64,000 nt of DNA from Paenibacillus endophyticus (GTDB taxonomy: Bacteria; Bacillota; Bacilli; Paenibacillales; Paenibacillaceae). The first letter of the stretch is position 1. Each line of letters begins with the position of its first letter. Made by a program: the position numbers and the translations under genes. Positions 54,376 through 62,945 of the stretch are shown here, in pieces. Location: NCBI RefSeq assembly GCF_014192395.1, contig NZ_JACHXW010000005.1, forward strand, positions 124,001 to 188,000. Direction: 5' to 3'. Under the pieces are notes generated by a model. That model saw nothing but the letters and a program-made list of their open reading frames with translations. It was not told the DNA's origin and did not search any database.

Positions 54376-55381
54376 TGATATCGTCTCCTCCACCACGGGC
54401 GATGATGATTTCACCAGACTCTTCTAATCTGCGAATGGTAGCTACGATACGAGTTTGCGCTTCTTCAACATCACGAAGTCGAACGGGACCCATGAACTCC
54501 ATTTCTTCTTTAAACGTCTCAGCCATACGTTTGGACATATTTCGGAATATTGCTTCACGAACCTCTTCACTTGCCACTTTAAGCGCAAGCTGAAGATCTG
54601 AGTTCTCAATATCACGAATAATACGCTGAATCGAACGATTGTCGATATTGACGATATCTTCGAAGACGAACATGCGTTTCTTGATTTCTTCTGCAAGCTC
54701 AGGATCTTGTATTTCGAGCGCATCCAGAATAGTCCGCTCCGTTCCGCGATCTACACCGTTTAGAATTTGTACGATGGAGTCAATGCCGCCGGCATTCGTG
54801 TAATCCTGCGTAACCGTAGCCGAGAGTTTCTGCTCCAATACACGTTCAACTTCCGAAATGACTTCAGGCGATGTACTGTCCATCAATGCAATTCGTCTAG
54901 CAACCTCTGCTTGCTTTTCTTGAGGAAGCGAAGAGAGAATATGCGAAGATTGCTCCGATTGCAAATAGGAGAGTACTAACGCAATCGTTTGAGAATTTTC
55001 ATTCTGTATAAAATTCAAAATTTGAGTAGGCTCTGCTTTTCTCGCAAAATCAAACGGTCTTACTTGCAGCGTCGCTGTCAATCGGTTGATAACCTCCAGC
55101 GCTTTCTGTTCGCCAAGTGCCTTTTCCAAAATATCTTTTGCATATGAAATGCCGCCTTGCGTGATATATTCCTGAGCCATGCAGATTTGATGAAATTCGC
55201 TTAGAATCGTTTCACGATCCATGCTGTCTACTTTTCGGACATTAGCAATTTCAAGCGTAAGCTGTTCAATTTCTTCATCGCGCAAATGTTTGAATATTTG
55301 TGCAGATACTTCAGGCCCAAGCGTAATGAGTAATATTGCTGCTTTCTGACGTCCTGATAAGCCTTGCATCGATTTCGACAC
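54368..55381 (-). CDS. fliG: Flagellar motor switch protein FliG, EHPQ motif replaced by ENSQ
   Basis: Rotor protein that couples stator torque and binds FliF and FliM. The 337 residues show the N-terminal LSGRQKAAILLITLGPEVSA, the middle domain and the C-terminal torque helix (DNRSIQRIIRDIENSDLQLA, ASEEVREAIFRNMSKRM) and the PVRLRDVEEAQ segment. The normally invariant EHPQ motif of the middle domain, which contacts FliM, reads ENSQ (54989-55000). The GTG at 55381 follows AGAGGTG. It overlaps fliH by 8 bases. Confidence 0.96.
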   Translation of the reverse strand: MSKSMQGLSGRQKAAILLITLGPEVSAQIFKHLRDEEIEQLTLEIANVRKVDSMDRETILSEFHQICMAQEYITQGGISYAKDILEKALGEQKALEVINRLTATLQVRPFDFARKAEPTQILNFIQNENSQTIALVLSYLQSEQSSHILSSLPQEKQAEVARRIALMDSTSPEVISEVERVLEQKLSATVTQDYTNAGGIDSIVQILNGVDRGTERTILDALEIQDPELAEEIKKRMFVFEDIVNIDNRSIQRIIRDIENSDLQLALKVASEEVREAIFRNMSKRMAETFKEEMEFMGPVRLRDVEEAQTRIVATIRRLEESGEIIIARGGGDDIIV

Positions 55382-55392
55382 CTGAACCACCT

Positions 55393-56964
55393 CTATTCAT
55401 CCACAAGCCATGTGCGAAGAAGATTAACGAACTCATCCGGTTTCCGTTTGGCAAGTGTTTCAAGATTTTTCCGAGCCTGACTGTCATTGTTGACACTTTC
55501 CAAGTCGAGAGTTGGATATTCCACTTTTGAAGGAGCTGCCAATTCAATTTCTTCCTCAGCCGCTTTCTTGCGTCTGCGAGCAAGAATGACGATAAGTCCT
55601 CCAATAATAGCTAGAGCTGCAACACCAATTCCGATTATCCATGGCATACTTAATGCGTTTGCTTGATTATCGGCTGTATTGCCTGAGAACGTTCTTGCAA
55701 TGATAGCAACCTTTTTCTCGATGAGCTGGTCATTCGTTACGTCTTGACCGGAATCAGCCAGCTGCGCGCGGACTAAAGCAGTCAAATAAGCCATGATTGC
55801 TGTTCTGCTGTCTCCATCCTCTATTTGAGACGCTTCGATACCTATACTAATAGAAAGGTCTTTCAGAACAAATGGCCCAGAAACAATATTGCTGTTTATT
55901 CTCGTAAAGTCATAGTTCCGAATTTGTGAACTTGTCTCTGTAGAATTTTCGCCGGTTGTTGAAGCTTCGTATCCTGGAACATCGGTTTCACCAGTACCAG
56001 CAACGCCCCCTGCTTCCCCTGACGTGCCAGTTGATGTACTGTTTGAAATATCTTCACTAACTATAATCCCATTATTATTATTGTTATCCAGCGGCTTGAC
56101 AACAGACTCTTCCGATGTTTTTTTATCGAAGTTCATGCTGCTTGAAACTTGAATAACAAGATTGTCGGCTCCGACGATCGGACCTAGAAATTGCTGAATA
56201 TTTTTTTTGAGTTCTGTTTCATATTTCCGTTGAATGCTGAATTGCGATTCTACAGCATCTGTACTGTTCGCCAATCCACCATCAGCCTCTGAGAAGCTTA
56301 ATTCCCCTTGCGGGCTCGAGATCGTTATATCTTTCATTTCCAGATTAGGAACAGCGGTTTTTACAAGGTTGTAATACCCATCCACCTCTTTTTGGCTAGG
56401 ACGGTAACCTGACATAAACTTGATCATGATCGAAGCTGATGCTTGTTCCGCGTCTTCAGGAGAAAGAAATACGCTCTCTTCCGGCAAATTTATTAACACC
56501 TTTGAGCTGTCTACGCCTTGCATGGCGTTTAGAAGCTGCTGTATTTCCCCATTTAGCGCATTCAGATATTTCACATTGAATTCATTTTCTGTCGTTCCAA
56601 ACTGGCTTGAACTTGAAGTAAATGCCTCGAAGCCGATCGAACCATTTTGAACTAGTCCTTGCGAACCCACGTCCACTTTAATTCGTGCAGCATCCGTGCT
56701 TGGAACAGATATACTTTTTCCATTGTTGCTAAGCTCATAAGGAATTCCGCTGCCATCGAGGTAAGTCATAATCGCAGCTGCGTCTGTTGTATCTAAATTC
56801 TGGAAAGCAATTTCGTATTCCGTCCTTGTAAATACGATTGTTAACAAAATGATTGTTAACAACAATCCACTAATAGAAGCCCCCAACCAAATTTTTTGTT
56901 TTCTGCCCATTTGGCCCCAAAATTGAGTGAGCCTTGCTCTATATTGGGCGATTCTCTCGTTCAC
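55393..56964 (-). CDS. fliF: Flagellar MS-ring protein FliF
   Basis: Membrane protein forming the MS ring, the base on which the flagellum is assembled. The 523 residues show two membrane helices (near 26-46 and 445-468), the periplasmic domains with RTEYEIAFQNLDTTDAAAIM and IPYELSNNGKSISVPSTDAA, a Gly/Ser/Thr-rich insert (about 285-340), and a C-terminal cytoplasmic FliG-binding end (KPDEFVNLLRTWLVDE). The GTG at 56964 follows GAGG by 7 bases. Twelve bases precede fliG. Confidence 0.97.
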   Translation of the reverse strand: MNERIAQYRARLTQFWGQMGRKQKIWLGASISGLLLTIILLTIVFTRTEYEIAFQNLDTTDAAAIMTYLDGSGIPYELSNNGKSISVPSTDAARIKVDVGSQGLVQNGSIGFEAFTSSSSQFGTTENEFNVKYLNALNGEIQQLLNAMQGVDSSKVLINLPEESVFLSPEDAEQASASIMIKFMSGYRPSQKEVDGYYNLVKTAVPNLEMKDITISSPQGELSFSEADGGLANSTDAVESQFSIQRKYETELKKNIQQFLGPIVGADNLVIQVSSSMNFDKKTSEESVVKPLDNNNNNGIIVSEDISNSTSTGTSGEAGGVAGTGETDVPGYEASTTGENSTETSSQIRNYDFTRINSNIVSGPFVLKDLSISIGIEASQIEDGDSRTAIMAYLTALVRAQLADSGQDVTNDQLIEKKVAIIARTFSGNTADNQANALSMPWIIGIGVAALAIIGGLIVILARRRKKAAEEEIELAAPSKVEYPTLDLESVNNDSQARKNLETLAKRKPDEFVNLLRTWLVDE

Positions 56965-57006
56965 GTTGTCACCTCACCCAAATACTATGCTAGTTCGAAA
57001 TGATGA

Positions 57007-57315
57007 TTAGATTTGCATCCGCATGATTTCTTGATATGCTTCTACCACTTTGTTGCGGACTTGTGAGGTAAGTTGCAAGCTTAGTTGCGCTTGCTCAGAA
57101 GCGATTAGAACCTTGGTAACATCCACTTCACCGATTAAGTACTTATCATTAAGCTTATGAACGTTTTTTTCTTGGTTACTGACATTATCAATTGCTGTTT
57201 GCAAATATTGTCCAAATGATTGAGTCAGTTGAGCTGGAGTCGCTTCTTGGATGGGTTTAGCTTCAATCAGCTTTACTGGTTGAATGGGGCCGAGCGACAT
57301 CGATTGTATCATCAT
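57007..57315 (-). CDS. fliE: Flagellar hook-basal body protein FliE
   Basis: Adaptor between the MS ring and the rod. The 102 residues have the C-terminal FliE signature with DVTKVLIASEQAQLSLQLTS followed by QVRNKVVEAYQEIMRMQI. The ATG follows AAGGAGGG. It lies between flgC and fliF, the standard order. Confidence 0.96.
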   Translation of the reverse strand: MMIQSMSLGPIQPVKLIEAKPIQEATPAQLTQSFGQYLQTAIDNVSNQEKNVHKLNDKYLIGEVDVTKVLIASEQAQLSLQLTSQVRNKVVEAYQEIMRMQI

Positions 57316-57351
57316 TTTCCCTCCTTGTCGTTCCTTGCGCTACTCGCAAGT

Positions 57352-57801
57352 TTATCTACCTATTTCAAGCGCTTTGACAAACATAGCTTTTGTTGCATTC
57401 AATGCGGTAACATTCGCTTCATAAGAACGAGTCGCTGCTATCATATCGACCATCTCTTTTGTTACATCCACATTTGGCATATTTACATAGCCATTTGCGT
57501 CAGCATCCGGATGCGTCGGATTATAAATAAGTTTGTTTGGTGATTGATCTTCTTTGATTCTTGTAACCTTGACGCCCGAAGCAGTTGAGTTTCCACTCAT
57601 TTGCTGGGAGAGCACGCTTGAAAACGATTGCTGTAGTGGCTCCATAACAACCATCTTCCGCTTATAGGGTTGAAATTGTCCATTTACGAAACTTCCCCGC
57701 GTCGTTTCTGCATTCGCAATGTTAGAGGAAATAACATCCATCCGCAGGCGCTGCGCCGACAGTGCAGAAGCACTAACATCAAATCCTGTTGACAACTTCA
57801 T
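57352..57801 (-). CDS. flgC: Flagellar basal-body rod protein FlgC
   Basis: Proximal rod subunit. The 149 residues start MKLSTGFDVSASALSAQRLR and contain the rod signature MDVISSNIANAETTRGS and the terminal helix TKEMVDMIAATRSYEANVTA. It lies 2 bases after flgB and 36 before fliE. Confidence 0.97.
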   Translation of the reverse strand: MKLSTGFDVSASALSAQRLRMDVISSNIANAETTRGSFVNGQFQPYKRKMVVMEPLQQSFSSVLSQQMSGNSTASGVKVTRIKEDQSPNKLIYNPTHPDADANGYVNMPNVDVTKEMVDMIAATRSYEANVTALNATKAMFVKALEIGR

Positions 57802-57803
57802 CC

Positions 57804-58217
57804 TTAAGCTCTCCCTTCAATCGCTGTTCGCATCATTTTCACTTCATGATTTATCTGCTGAATATAAAAGTTATAACTCAGCTGATTTTTTGCTAGCAAA
57901 GACATTTCACGGTCGATATCAACATTATTTTCATTGTTGTTCATCGAAGTTGTTTCATCAGTGATAACTTTGGGTACAGGTAGATTAGAAGAAGCTGCTC
58001 CAATTGCTATATGCTTTTGATTGGTCCGTTTACCGATCAATTGCCCCTGCTGATTGCCCATTGATTGCTCCAGCAATTCCTCAAACAGTACTTCAGACCG
58101 TTTGAAATGCGGCACATCACCGTTTGCCACATTGTTTGAAATGACGCGTTGCCGCATTTCTGCTGCTTGAAGCGCGCCTTCCATTCTTCCAAATGCAGCG
58201 CCATTCAACAAATTCAC
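57804..58217 (-). CDS. flgB: Flagellar basal-body rod protein FlgB
   Basis: Proximal rod subunit and first gene of the long motility operon. The 137 residues include MEGALQAAEMRQRVISNNVA followed by NGDVPHFKRSEVLFEELLEQ, the FlgB signature, and the terminal helix AKNQLSYNFYIQQINHEVKM. The GTG at 58217 is preceded by a weak AGTGGTGA site. The 216-base region upstream carries the operon's control sequences. Confidence 0.95.
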   Translation of the reverse strand: MNLLNGAAFGRMEGALQAAEMRQRVISNNVANGDVPHFKRSEVLFEELLEQSMGNQQGQLIGKRTNQKHIAIGAASSNLPVPKVITDETTSMNNNENNVDIDREMSLLAKNQLSYNFYIQQINHEVKMMRTAIEGRA

Positions 58218-58287
58218 GTAGTTTCACCACTTTCACATAGGAGATCTCTTTTACGTATTCAACAGATTACTGCTCATTCCTTCTTTG

Positions 58288-58294
58288 TTCGACA
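58288..58294 (-). promoter_or_regulatory. Perfect Spo0A box (TGTCGAA) upstream of flgB
   Basis: TGTCGAA on the minus strand is identical to the established 0A-box consensus. It lies about 70 bases upstream of the flgB start codon, at or just after the predicted transcription start. Two related sites, TGTCGAT (58322-58328, plus strand) and TGTCGGC (minus strand, 58339-58333), lie 30-45 bases further upstream as part of a TGTCG-8-CGACA inverted repeat. Binding is inferred. Confidence 0.45.
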
Positions 58295-58298
58295 GTAA

Positions 58299-58327
58299 AA
58301 ATTAAAAAAATGAGATTGTAGTGTCGA
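58299..58327 (-). promoter_or_regulatory. Candidate promoter of the flgB motility operon
   Basis: A TCGACA -35 box (58327-58322) and a TAATTT -10-like box (58304-58299) are separated by 17 bases; the same TCGACA -35 occurs in the rpsO promoter. The -10 is poor (3 of 6). I see no good sigma-D promoter (TAAA-N15-GCCGATAT) in the 216 bases upstream of flgB. Confidence 0.35.
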
Positions 58328-58353
58328 TTTTTGCCGACATGATAATATTCAAC

Positions 58354-58366
58354 AATTTCCTAAATT
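58354..58366. promoter_or_regulatory. CodY-box-like palindrome upstream of flgB
   Basis: AATTT-CCT-AAATT resembles the CodY box AATTTTCWGAAAATT but is 2 bases shorter in the centre. It lies between the codY terminator and the flgB operon. CodY is known to repress fla/che in B. subtilis; here it is encoded directly upstream. Confidence 0.35.
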
Positions 58367-58374
58367 ATTACAAT

Positions 58375-58410
58375 AAGAAAAAAGCCCTATCTTTATAAAA
58401 AGATAGGGCC
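58375..58410 (-). terminator. Strong intrinsic terminator after codY
   Basis: On the minus strand GGCCCTATCTT and AAGATAGGGC form a stem of about 10 base pairs with a short AT loop, followed by TTTTTTC. It lies 24 bases after the codY stop and separates it from the motility operon. Confidence 0.9.
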
Positions 58411-58433
58411 AATTTGGTCTAAACGACCTATAT

Positions 58434-59204
58434 TCACGACTTGATTTTGTCTAATTCTTGCAGTAATTGGTGATTTAGGATTTTTATATATGTGCCTTTC
58501 ATCCCTAATGACCTCGTTTCGATTACTCCTGCGCTTTCAAGTTTTCGCAAAGCATTTACGATAACTGACCTCGTAATTCCAACTCGATCCGCTATTTTGG
58601 AAGCAACCAGCAATCCTTCTTTTCCGTCCAGCTCTTCAAAAATATGCTCAACAGCTTCTAGCTCACTGAATGACAACGATCCTACTGCAACGGCTACGAC
58701 AGCACGGCTTCGAACCTCTTGTTCAATCTCCTCGGTTCGTTCGCGCAAAATCTCCATACCAACAATCGTCGAGCCGTATTCGGCTAGAATCAGATCATCA
58801 TCGTCAAACGCGCCAGACAACCGAGTGAGTACCAGCGTACCCAAACGATCACCTCCGCCTATAATCGGCACTACGGTCATAATTTCTTGATCGCCAAGAC
58901 GAGGAAACGTTTCATAGATACCCGCATCCGGCTTTACATTTGTCATCGATTCCTGCATATCGAGAAATCGAATATTGCTTTCCTGAGGAAACCGAAGCTC
59001 ATCCGCAGATAATGATCGCATGAAATCATGGTCAAATGCATCAACAGCGGAACATCCAAGTATTTTCCCTTTTCGGCTTACAACGAATACGTTGGTCTGT
59101 ATCGTCGTACAAAGCACCTCCGCCATTTCCCTGAAACTGAGCGCTTTGCCGGCCGCGCGCTGCAGCAGACGATTCAGCGTTCTTGTCTTTGTTAGTAAAC
59201 TCAT
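58434..59204 (-). CDS. codY: GTP- and branched-chain amino acid-sensing repressor CodY
   Basis: Global nutritional regulator of Firmicutes. The 256 residues have the start [20 protein letters not shown], an N-terminal GAF domain for isoleucine/valine (about 1-155) and a C-terminal winged helix-turn-helix (about 195-245; [20 protein letters not shown] followed by [16 protein letters not shown]). The ATG at 59204 follows GGGAGG by 7 bases. Last gene of the trmFO-hslV-hslU-codY run; a strong terminator follows. Confidence 0.97.
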   Translation of the reverse strand: MSLLTKTRTLNRLLQRAAGKALSFREMAEVLCTTIQTNVFVVSRKGKILGCSAVDAFDHDFMRSLSADELRFPQESNIRFLDMQESMTNVKPDAGIYETFPRLGDQEIMTVVPIIGGGDRLGTLVLTRLSGAFDDDDLILAEYGSTIVGMEILRERTEEIEQEVRSRAVVAVAVGSLSFSELEAVEHIFEELDGKEGLLVASKIADRVGITRSVIVNALRKLESAGVIETRSLGMKGTYIKILNHQLLQELDKIKS

Positions 59205-59231
59205 TCCAATGCCTCCCAAAACTCATAACAA

Positions 59232-60632
59232 CTACAGTATATATTGACTCAAATCGCGATTTTGCGCAATGCTTCCTAATTTCTCTCTAACATATTCCGG
59301 TGTAATCGTCATCTTCTCAAGCGACAGTTCCGGCGCTTCAAAAGATAAATCCTCAAGCAGCTTCTCCAGAATGGTATGCAATCGACGCGCCCCAATATTT
59401 TCTGTATTCCGATTTACATCTGCAGCGATAGAAGCTAGCTCGTGAATCGCTTCATCAGAGAATTCAATTGAAATGCCTTCTGTTTCTAACAATGCCGAAT
59501 ACTGTTTGGTTAATGCATTTTTCGGTTCCTTGAGAATGCTTACGAAATCATCCAAACTTAGGCTCGTCAGCTCCACACGAATCGGGAAACGTCCTTGAAG
59601 CTCAGGAATCAGGTCTGAAGGTTTGGCTACATGGAATGCACCTGCAGCAATAAACAATACGTAATCCGTTTTTACTGGGCCATATTTCGTCATGACAGTT
59701 GAGCCTTCCACAATCGGAAGAATATCACGCTGAACGCCTTCTCGCGATACATCTGGACCAGACCCGCGTGACGGGCTGGCAATCTTGTCGATCTCATCTA
59801 TGAAAATTATGCCGGATTGCTCCGCCCTTGTAATCGACTCCGTAATAACATCGTCCATATCGATAATTTTGTTAGCTTCTTCCTGCGTTAACACCTTTCG
59901 TGCTTCCTTGACTGGCAGCTTGCGCTTCTTTGGCTTCTTCGGCATAAGTTGACCAAACAGCTCTTGCATATTCATGCCCATACCCTCCGGACCTTGACCG
60001 GAAAGCATATCCATCATATTAGGAGAAGAATCCTCTACTTCAATTTCAATGATCTCATTCTCAAGCTTTCCTGCCGCCAACTGCTCTTTTATTTGCGAGC
60101 GTTTTTGATACAGCGCATGCTCAGCTTCAGGTTCTTCCTTTGGCTCATCGGATTGTTGTTGATTGCCAAATAGCATCTCGAAAGGATTTTTTGAAGCTTT
60201 AGCTTTCGCCGCAGAAGGTGCAAGAAGCGAAACAATGCGTTCATTAGCAAGCGTTTCTGCCCTGTCTTTTACCTTCTCCGTTTTTTCTGTCTTCACCATG
60301 CGTATGGCAGTTTCTACAAGATCCCGCACCATTGATTCAACATCCCGGCCAACATAACCGACCTCGGTAAACTTCGTAGCCTCCAGCTTAACGAAAGGGG
60401 CTTTGACCAATTTCGCCAATCGACGCGCAATTTCTGTTTTCCCTACTCCGGTTGGTCCGATCATCAAAATATTTTTCGGAACGATTTCATCGCGCAGTGT
60501 TTCATCAAGCAAGCTTCTGCGGTAACGATTGCGCAGCGCAATCGCGACTGAACGTTTCGCCGGCTTTTGACCAACGATATACTTATCAAGCTCCGCTACA
60601 ATCTGTCGGGGTGTCAGTGCATCATTTACCAT
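59232..60632 (-). CDS. hslU: ATP-dependent protease ATPase subunit HslU (ClpY)
   Basis: AAA+ unfoldase that feeds substrates to the HslV peptidase. The 466 residues show [20 protein letters not shown] (Walker A) near residue 50, an I-domain with a charged linker (about 110-245), [18 protein letters not shown] (Walker B) near 270 and the C-terminal domain ending in a conserved hydrophobic tail (RDLSQYIL) that activates HslV. It lies 79 bases after hslV and 27 before codY. Confidence 0.97.
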   Translation of the reverse strand: MVNDALTPRQIVAELDKYIVGQKPAKRSVAIALRNRYRRSLLDETLRDEIVPKNILMIGPTGVGKTEIARRLAKLVKAPFVKLEATKFTEVGYVGRDVESMVRDLVETAIRMVKTEKTEKVKDRAETLANERIVSLLAPSAAKAKASKNPFEMLFGNQQQSDEPKEEPEAEHALYQKRSQIKEQLAAGKLENEIIEIEVEDSSPNMMDMLSGQGPEGMGMNMQELFGQLMPKKPKKRKLPVKEARKVLTQEEANKIIDMDDVITESITRAEQSGIIFIDEIDKIASPSRGSGPDVSREGVQRDILPIVEGSTVMTKYGPVKTDYVLFIAAGAFHVAKPSDLIPELQGRFPIRVELTSLSLDDFVSILKEPKNALTKQYSALLETEGISIEFSDEAIHELASIAADVNRNTENIGARRLHTILEKLLEDLSFEAPELSLEKMTITPEYVREKLGSIAQNRDLSQYIL

Positions 60633-60711
60633 TATAAAATCCCTCCGATTTATATATCTTCACTTTGACTTTCCGAAGCTCAACCTTATATGTTTTGCAT
60701 CATAATGAACG

Positions 60712-61257
60712 TTACTCAATCTCTTCAACAATAATGTTTTGGTTGGTGAATACACAGATTTCCGCTGCGATCTCAAGTGATGAACGAGCTATATCGCTTG
60801 CAGACATTTGAGGTGCATGGCGCTGCAGCGCACGTGCCGCAGATAATGCGAAGCTGCCGCCAGAGCCAATGGCTAATACACCATCGTCTGGTTCAATGAT
60901 TTCACCATTTCCGGATATTAATAACAATCCTGTTTTGTCCATCACAAGCATCATCGCTTCAAGCCTCCGGAGCACGCGATCTGAACGCCATTCCTTCGCA
61001 AGCTCAACTGCTGATCTTTGCAAATTGCCGTGATGCTCCTCCAGCTTCGCTTCGAACTTCTCAAATAAGGTTATTGCGTCTGCAACAGAGCCTGCAAAAC
61101 CTGCGATAACTTGGCCACGATATAGTCTTCTTACTTTTTTGGCCGTGTTTTTCATGACCATGCTATTACCGAAAGTTACTTGTCCATCTCCCGCAATCGC
61201 GCCTTTGCCTTCATGACGCACGGCGCAAATCGTAGTAGCGTGAAATTGCATTTCCAT
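60712..61257 (-). CDS. hslV: ATP-dependent protease proteolytic subunit HslV (ClpQ), with N-terminal extension
   Basis: Proteasome-like peptidase of the HslUV complex. The 181 residues contain the typical TTI(C/V)[16 protein letters not shown] start of the mature chain, [20 protein letters not shown], and [17 protein letters not shown]. In enteric HslV the mature chain starts with the catalytic Thr; here MEMQFHA precedes TTICAV, so either the extension is removed or another nucleophile acts. Similar extensions occur in Bacillus (CodW/ClpQ). The ATG follows AGGAGG by 7 bases. Confidence 0.95.
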   Translation of the reverse strand: MEMQFHATTICAVRHEGKGAIAGDGQVTFGNSMVMKNTAKKVRRLYRGQVIAGFAGSVADAITLFEKFEAKLEEHHGNLQRSAVELAKEWRSDRVLRRLEAMMLVMDKTGLLLISGNGEIIEPDDGVLAIGSGGSFALSAARALQRHAPQMSASDIARSSLEIAAEICVFTNQNIIVEEIE

Positions 61258-61317
61258 TGCATTGCCTCCTCAAGGTTCGGTATTAAAAATCGGCTGCCAT
61301 GCCTACATTACGATTGG

Positions 61318-62637
61318 CTACAGCAAATGTTCCTTTTTAAATTGCTCGATACCTTCGAGCGCGCGATTCGCGATCATTTCGTTCTTTTCTTTTTTACTTT
61401 TCATTCTTTTTTCAAGCGGCGGGAAAAGTCCGAAGTTTGCATTCATTGGTTGGAAATGCTTGAAATCCGCCGTAGTAATATAATTAGCCATGCTTCCGAG
61501 CGTTGTGTGCTCCGGAAGAACGACTGGCTCGAGTCCGCGAGCGAGCCTTGCAGCATTAAAGCCGGCAATCAAACCGGAAGCAGCAGATTCCACATACCCT
61601 TCAACGCCTGTCATTTGACCGGCAAAGAACAAAGTATCGCGATTATTAAGCTGATAGGTCGGTTTAAGCAACCGCGGCGAATTAATAAAAGTATTGCGAT
61701 GCATCACGCCAAAACGCACAAACTCAGCATTTTCAAGGCCAGGTATCAGCGAGAAGACACGCTTCTGCTCACCCCACTTGAGATGGGTTTGGAAGCCAAC
61801 TAAATTGTACAACGTGCCTGCGGCATTATCCTGACGCAGTTGAATAACGGCATGGGGGAGTTTGCCTGTATGCGGATTAACAAGCCCAACCGGCTTCATT
61901 GGACCGAATAACACCGTTTGTTTTCCTCTGCTTGCCATAATTTCGATCGGCATGCAACCTTCGAAATACACTTCCTTTTCAAAATCTTTAACTTCCGCCT
62001 TTTCGGCAGTCGTAAGCGCTTCGTGGAAAATTTCGAATTCTTCCTCCGTCATCGGACAGTTCAGGTAAGCTGCTTCCCCTTTGTCATAACGTGAAGCCAA
62101 ATAAACCTTGCTCATATCGATGGAGTCTTTTTCTACAATCGGAGCAGCTGCATCATAGAAATAAAAATACTCCTCGCCAAGCAGCTCTTGGATTTGTGCG
62201 GATAATCCTGGTGCTGTTAATGGACCTGTAGCAATGACTACGATCCCGTCGGTCGGGATTTCTGTTACCTCTTCATTACGAACCTCAACGAGCGGATGGT
62301 CATGCAGCCTCCGAGTTACCTCGCCAGAGAAGCCGTCACGATCAACCGCCAGCGCTCCTCCTGCAGGCACTGCATGCTGATCGGCACAACTCAATATTAA
62401 CGAATCAAGCTGACGCATTTCTTCCTTCAGTACCCCTACTGCATTGGCAAGACCGTTAGCCCGCAGACTGTTACTGCACACTAGCTCTGCGAATTGATTC
62501 GTATGATGAGCCGGCGTTTTCGTAACTGGGCGCATTTCATATAATACGACGGGTACTCCTTGTGATGCGATTTGCCATGCTGCCTCGCTCCCAGCCAGGC
62601 CAGCTCCGATTACTGTAACTTTTTGTGGTTGTGACAA
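61318..62637 (-). CDS. trmFO: Folate/FAD-dependent tRNA m5U54 methyltransferase TrmFO
   Basis: Methylates U54 of tRNA using methylenetetrahydrofolate and FAD. The 439 residues start [20 protein letters not shown] (FAD-binding GxGxxG), include the [20 protein letters not shown] segment near 50-70 and [20 protein letters not shown] with a conserved Cys. The TTG at 62637 follows GGAAGGATTG. In B. subtilis xerC (codV) comes next; here only 60 bases separate trmFO from hslV and xerC is absent. Confidence 0.96.
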   Translation of the reverse strand: MSQPQKVTVIGAGLAGSEAAWQIASQGVPVVLYEMRPVTKTPAHHTNQFAELVCSNSLRANGLANAVGVLKEEMRQLDSLILSCADQHAVPAGGALAVDRDGFSGEVTRRLHDHPLVEVRNEEVTEIPTDGIVVIATGPLTAPGLSAQIQELLGEEYFYFYDAAAPIVEKDSIDMSKVYLASRYDKGEAAYLNCPMTEEEFEIFHEALTTAEKAEVKDFEKEVYFEGCMPIEIMASRGKQTVLFGPMKPVGLVNPHTGKLPHAVIQLRQDNAAGTLYNLVGFQTHLKWGEQKRVFSLIPGLENAEFVRFGVMHRNTFINSPRLLKPTYQLNNRDTLFFAGQMTGVEGYVESAASGLIAGFNAARLARGLEPVVLPEHTTLGSMANYITTADFKHFQPMNANFGLFPPLEKRMKSKKEKNEMIANRALEGIEQFKKEHLL

Positions 62638-62945
62638 AATATTTCAATCCTTCCATGATGTAATTCGCTTCGATTGCTTACAGTACTTCATATGCCATTT
62701 AACAAATTCTTATCTATCCCCAGTCATCATTTACGATTTAATCACAATTGTTCAAATCTCTGCCTAACACAATATAAACATTCGCCTAACAGTAAAAGGG
62801 GATAAATAAAACGTTGATGAATAAACAGCCCGTTGAACAACGGTGTCCTCCCTAATGAAAGGGAGGACGGTGGCGGGTACTTATTCGATTAGATAAATAG
62901 AGTCTGAGTATTTGCTAGGCGTGCTGGCTGATACTCGACTAAAGC
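62638..62945 (-). other. topA-trmFO intergenic region with tandem hairpins
   Basis: A 308-base gap without a supportable gene. Two perfect inverted repeats follow the topA stop: GTCCTCCC/GGGAGGAC (62845-62852 with 62861-62868, 8-base stem) and CCGTTG/CAACGG (62830-62843, 6-base stem, 2-base spacer). The second is followed on the minus strand by TTTATT. They probably end or process the topA transcript. The rest is AT-rich; I see no convincing promoter for trmFO in it, although one is expected. Confidence 0.55.

Noticed and set aside
57316..57351. Gap between flgC and fliE as a possible internal promoter
   Set aside because: Only 36 bases, with a ribosome site and no recognisable -35/-10 pair.
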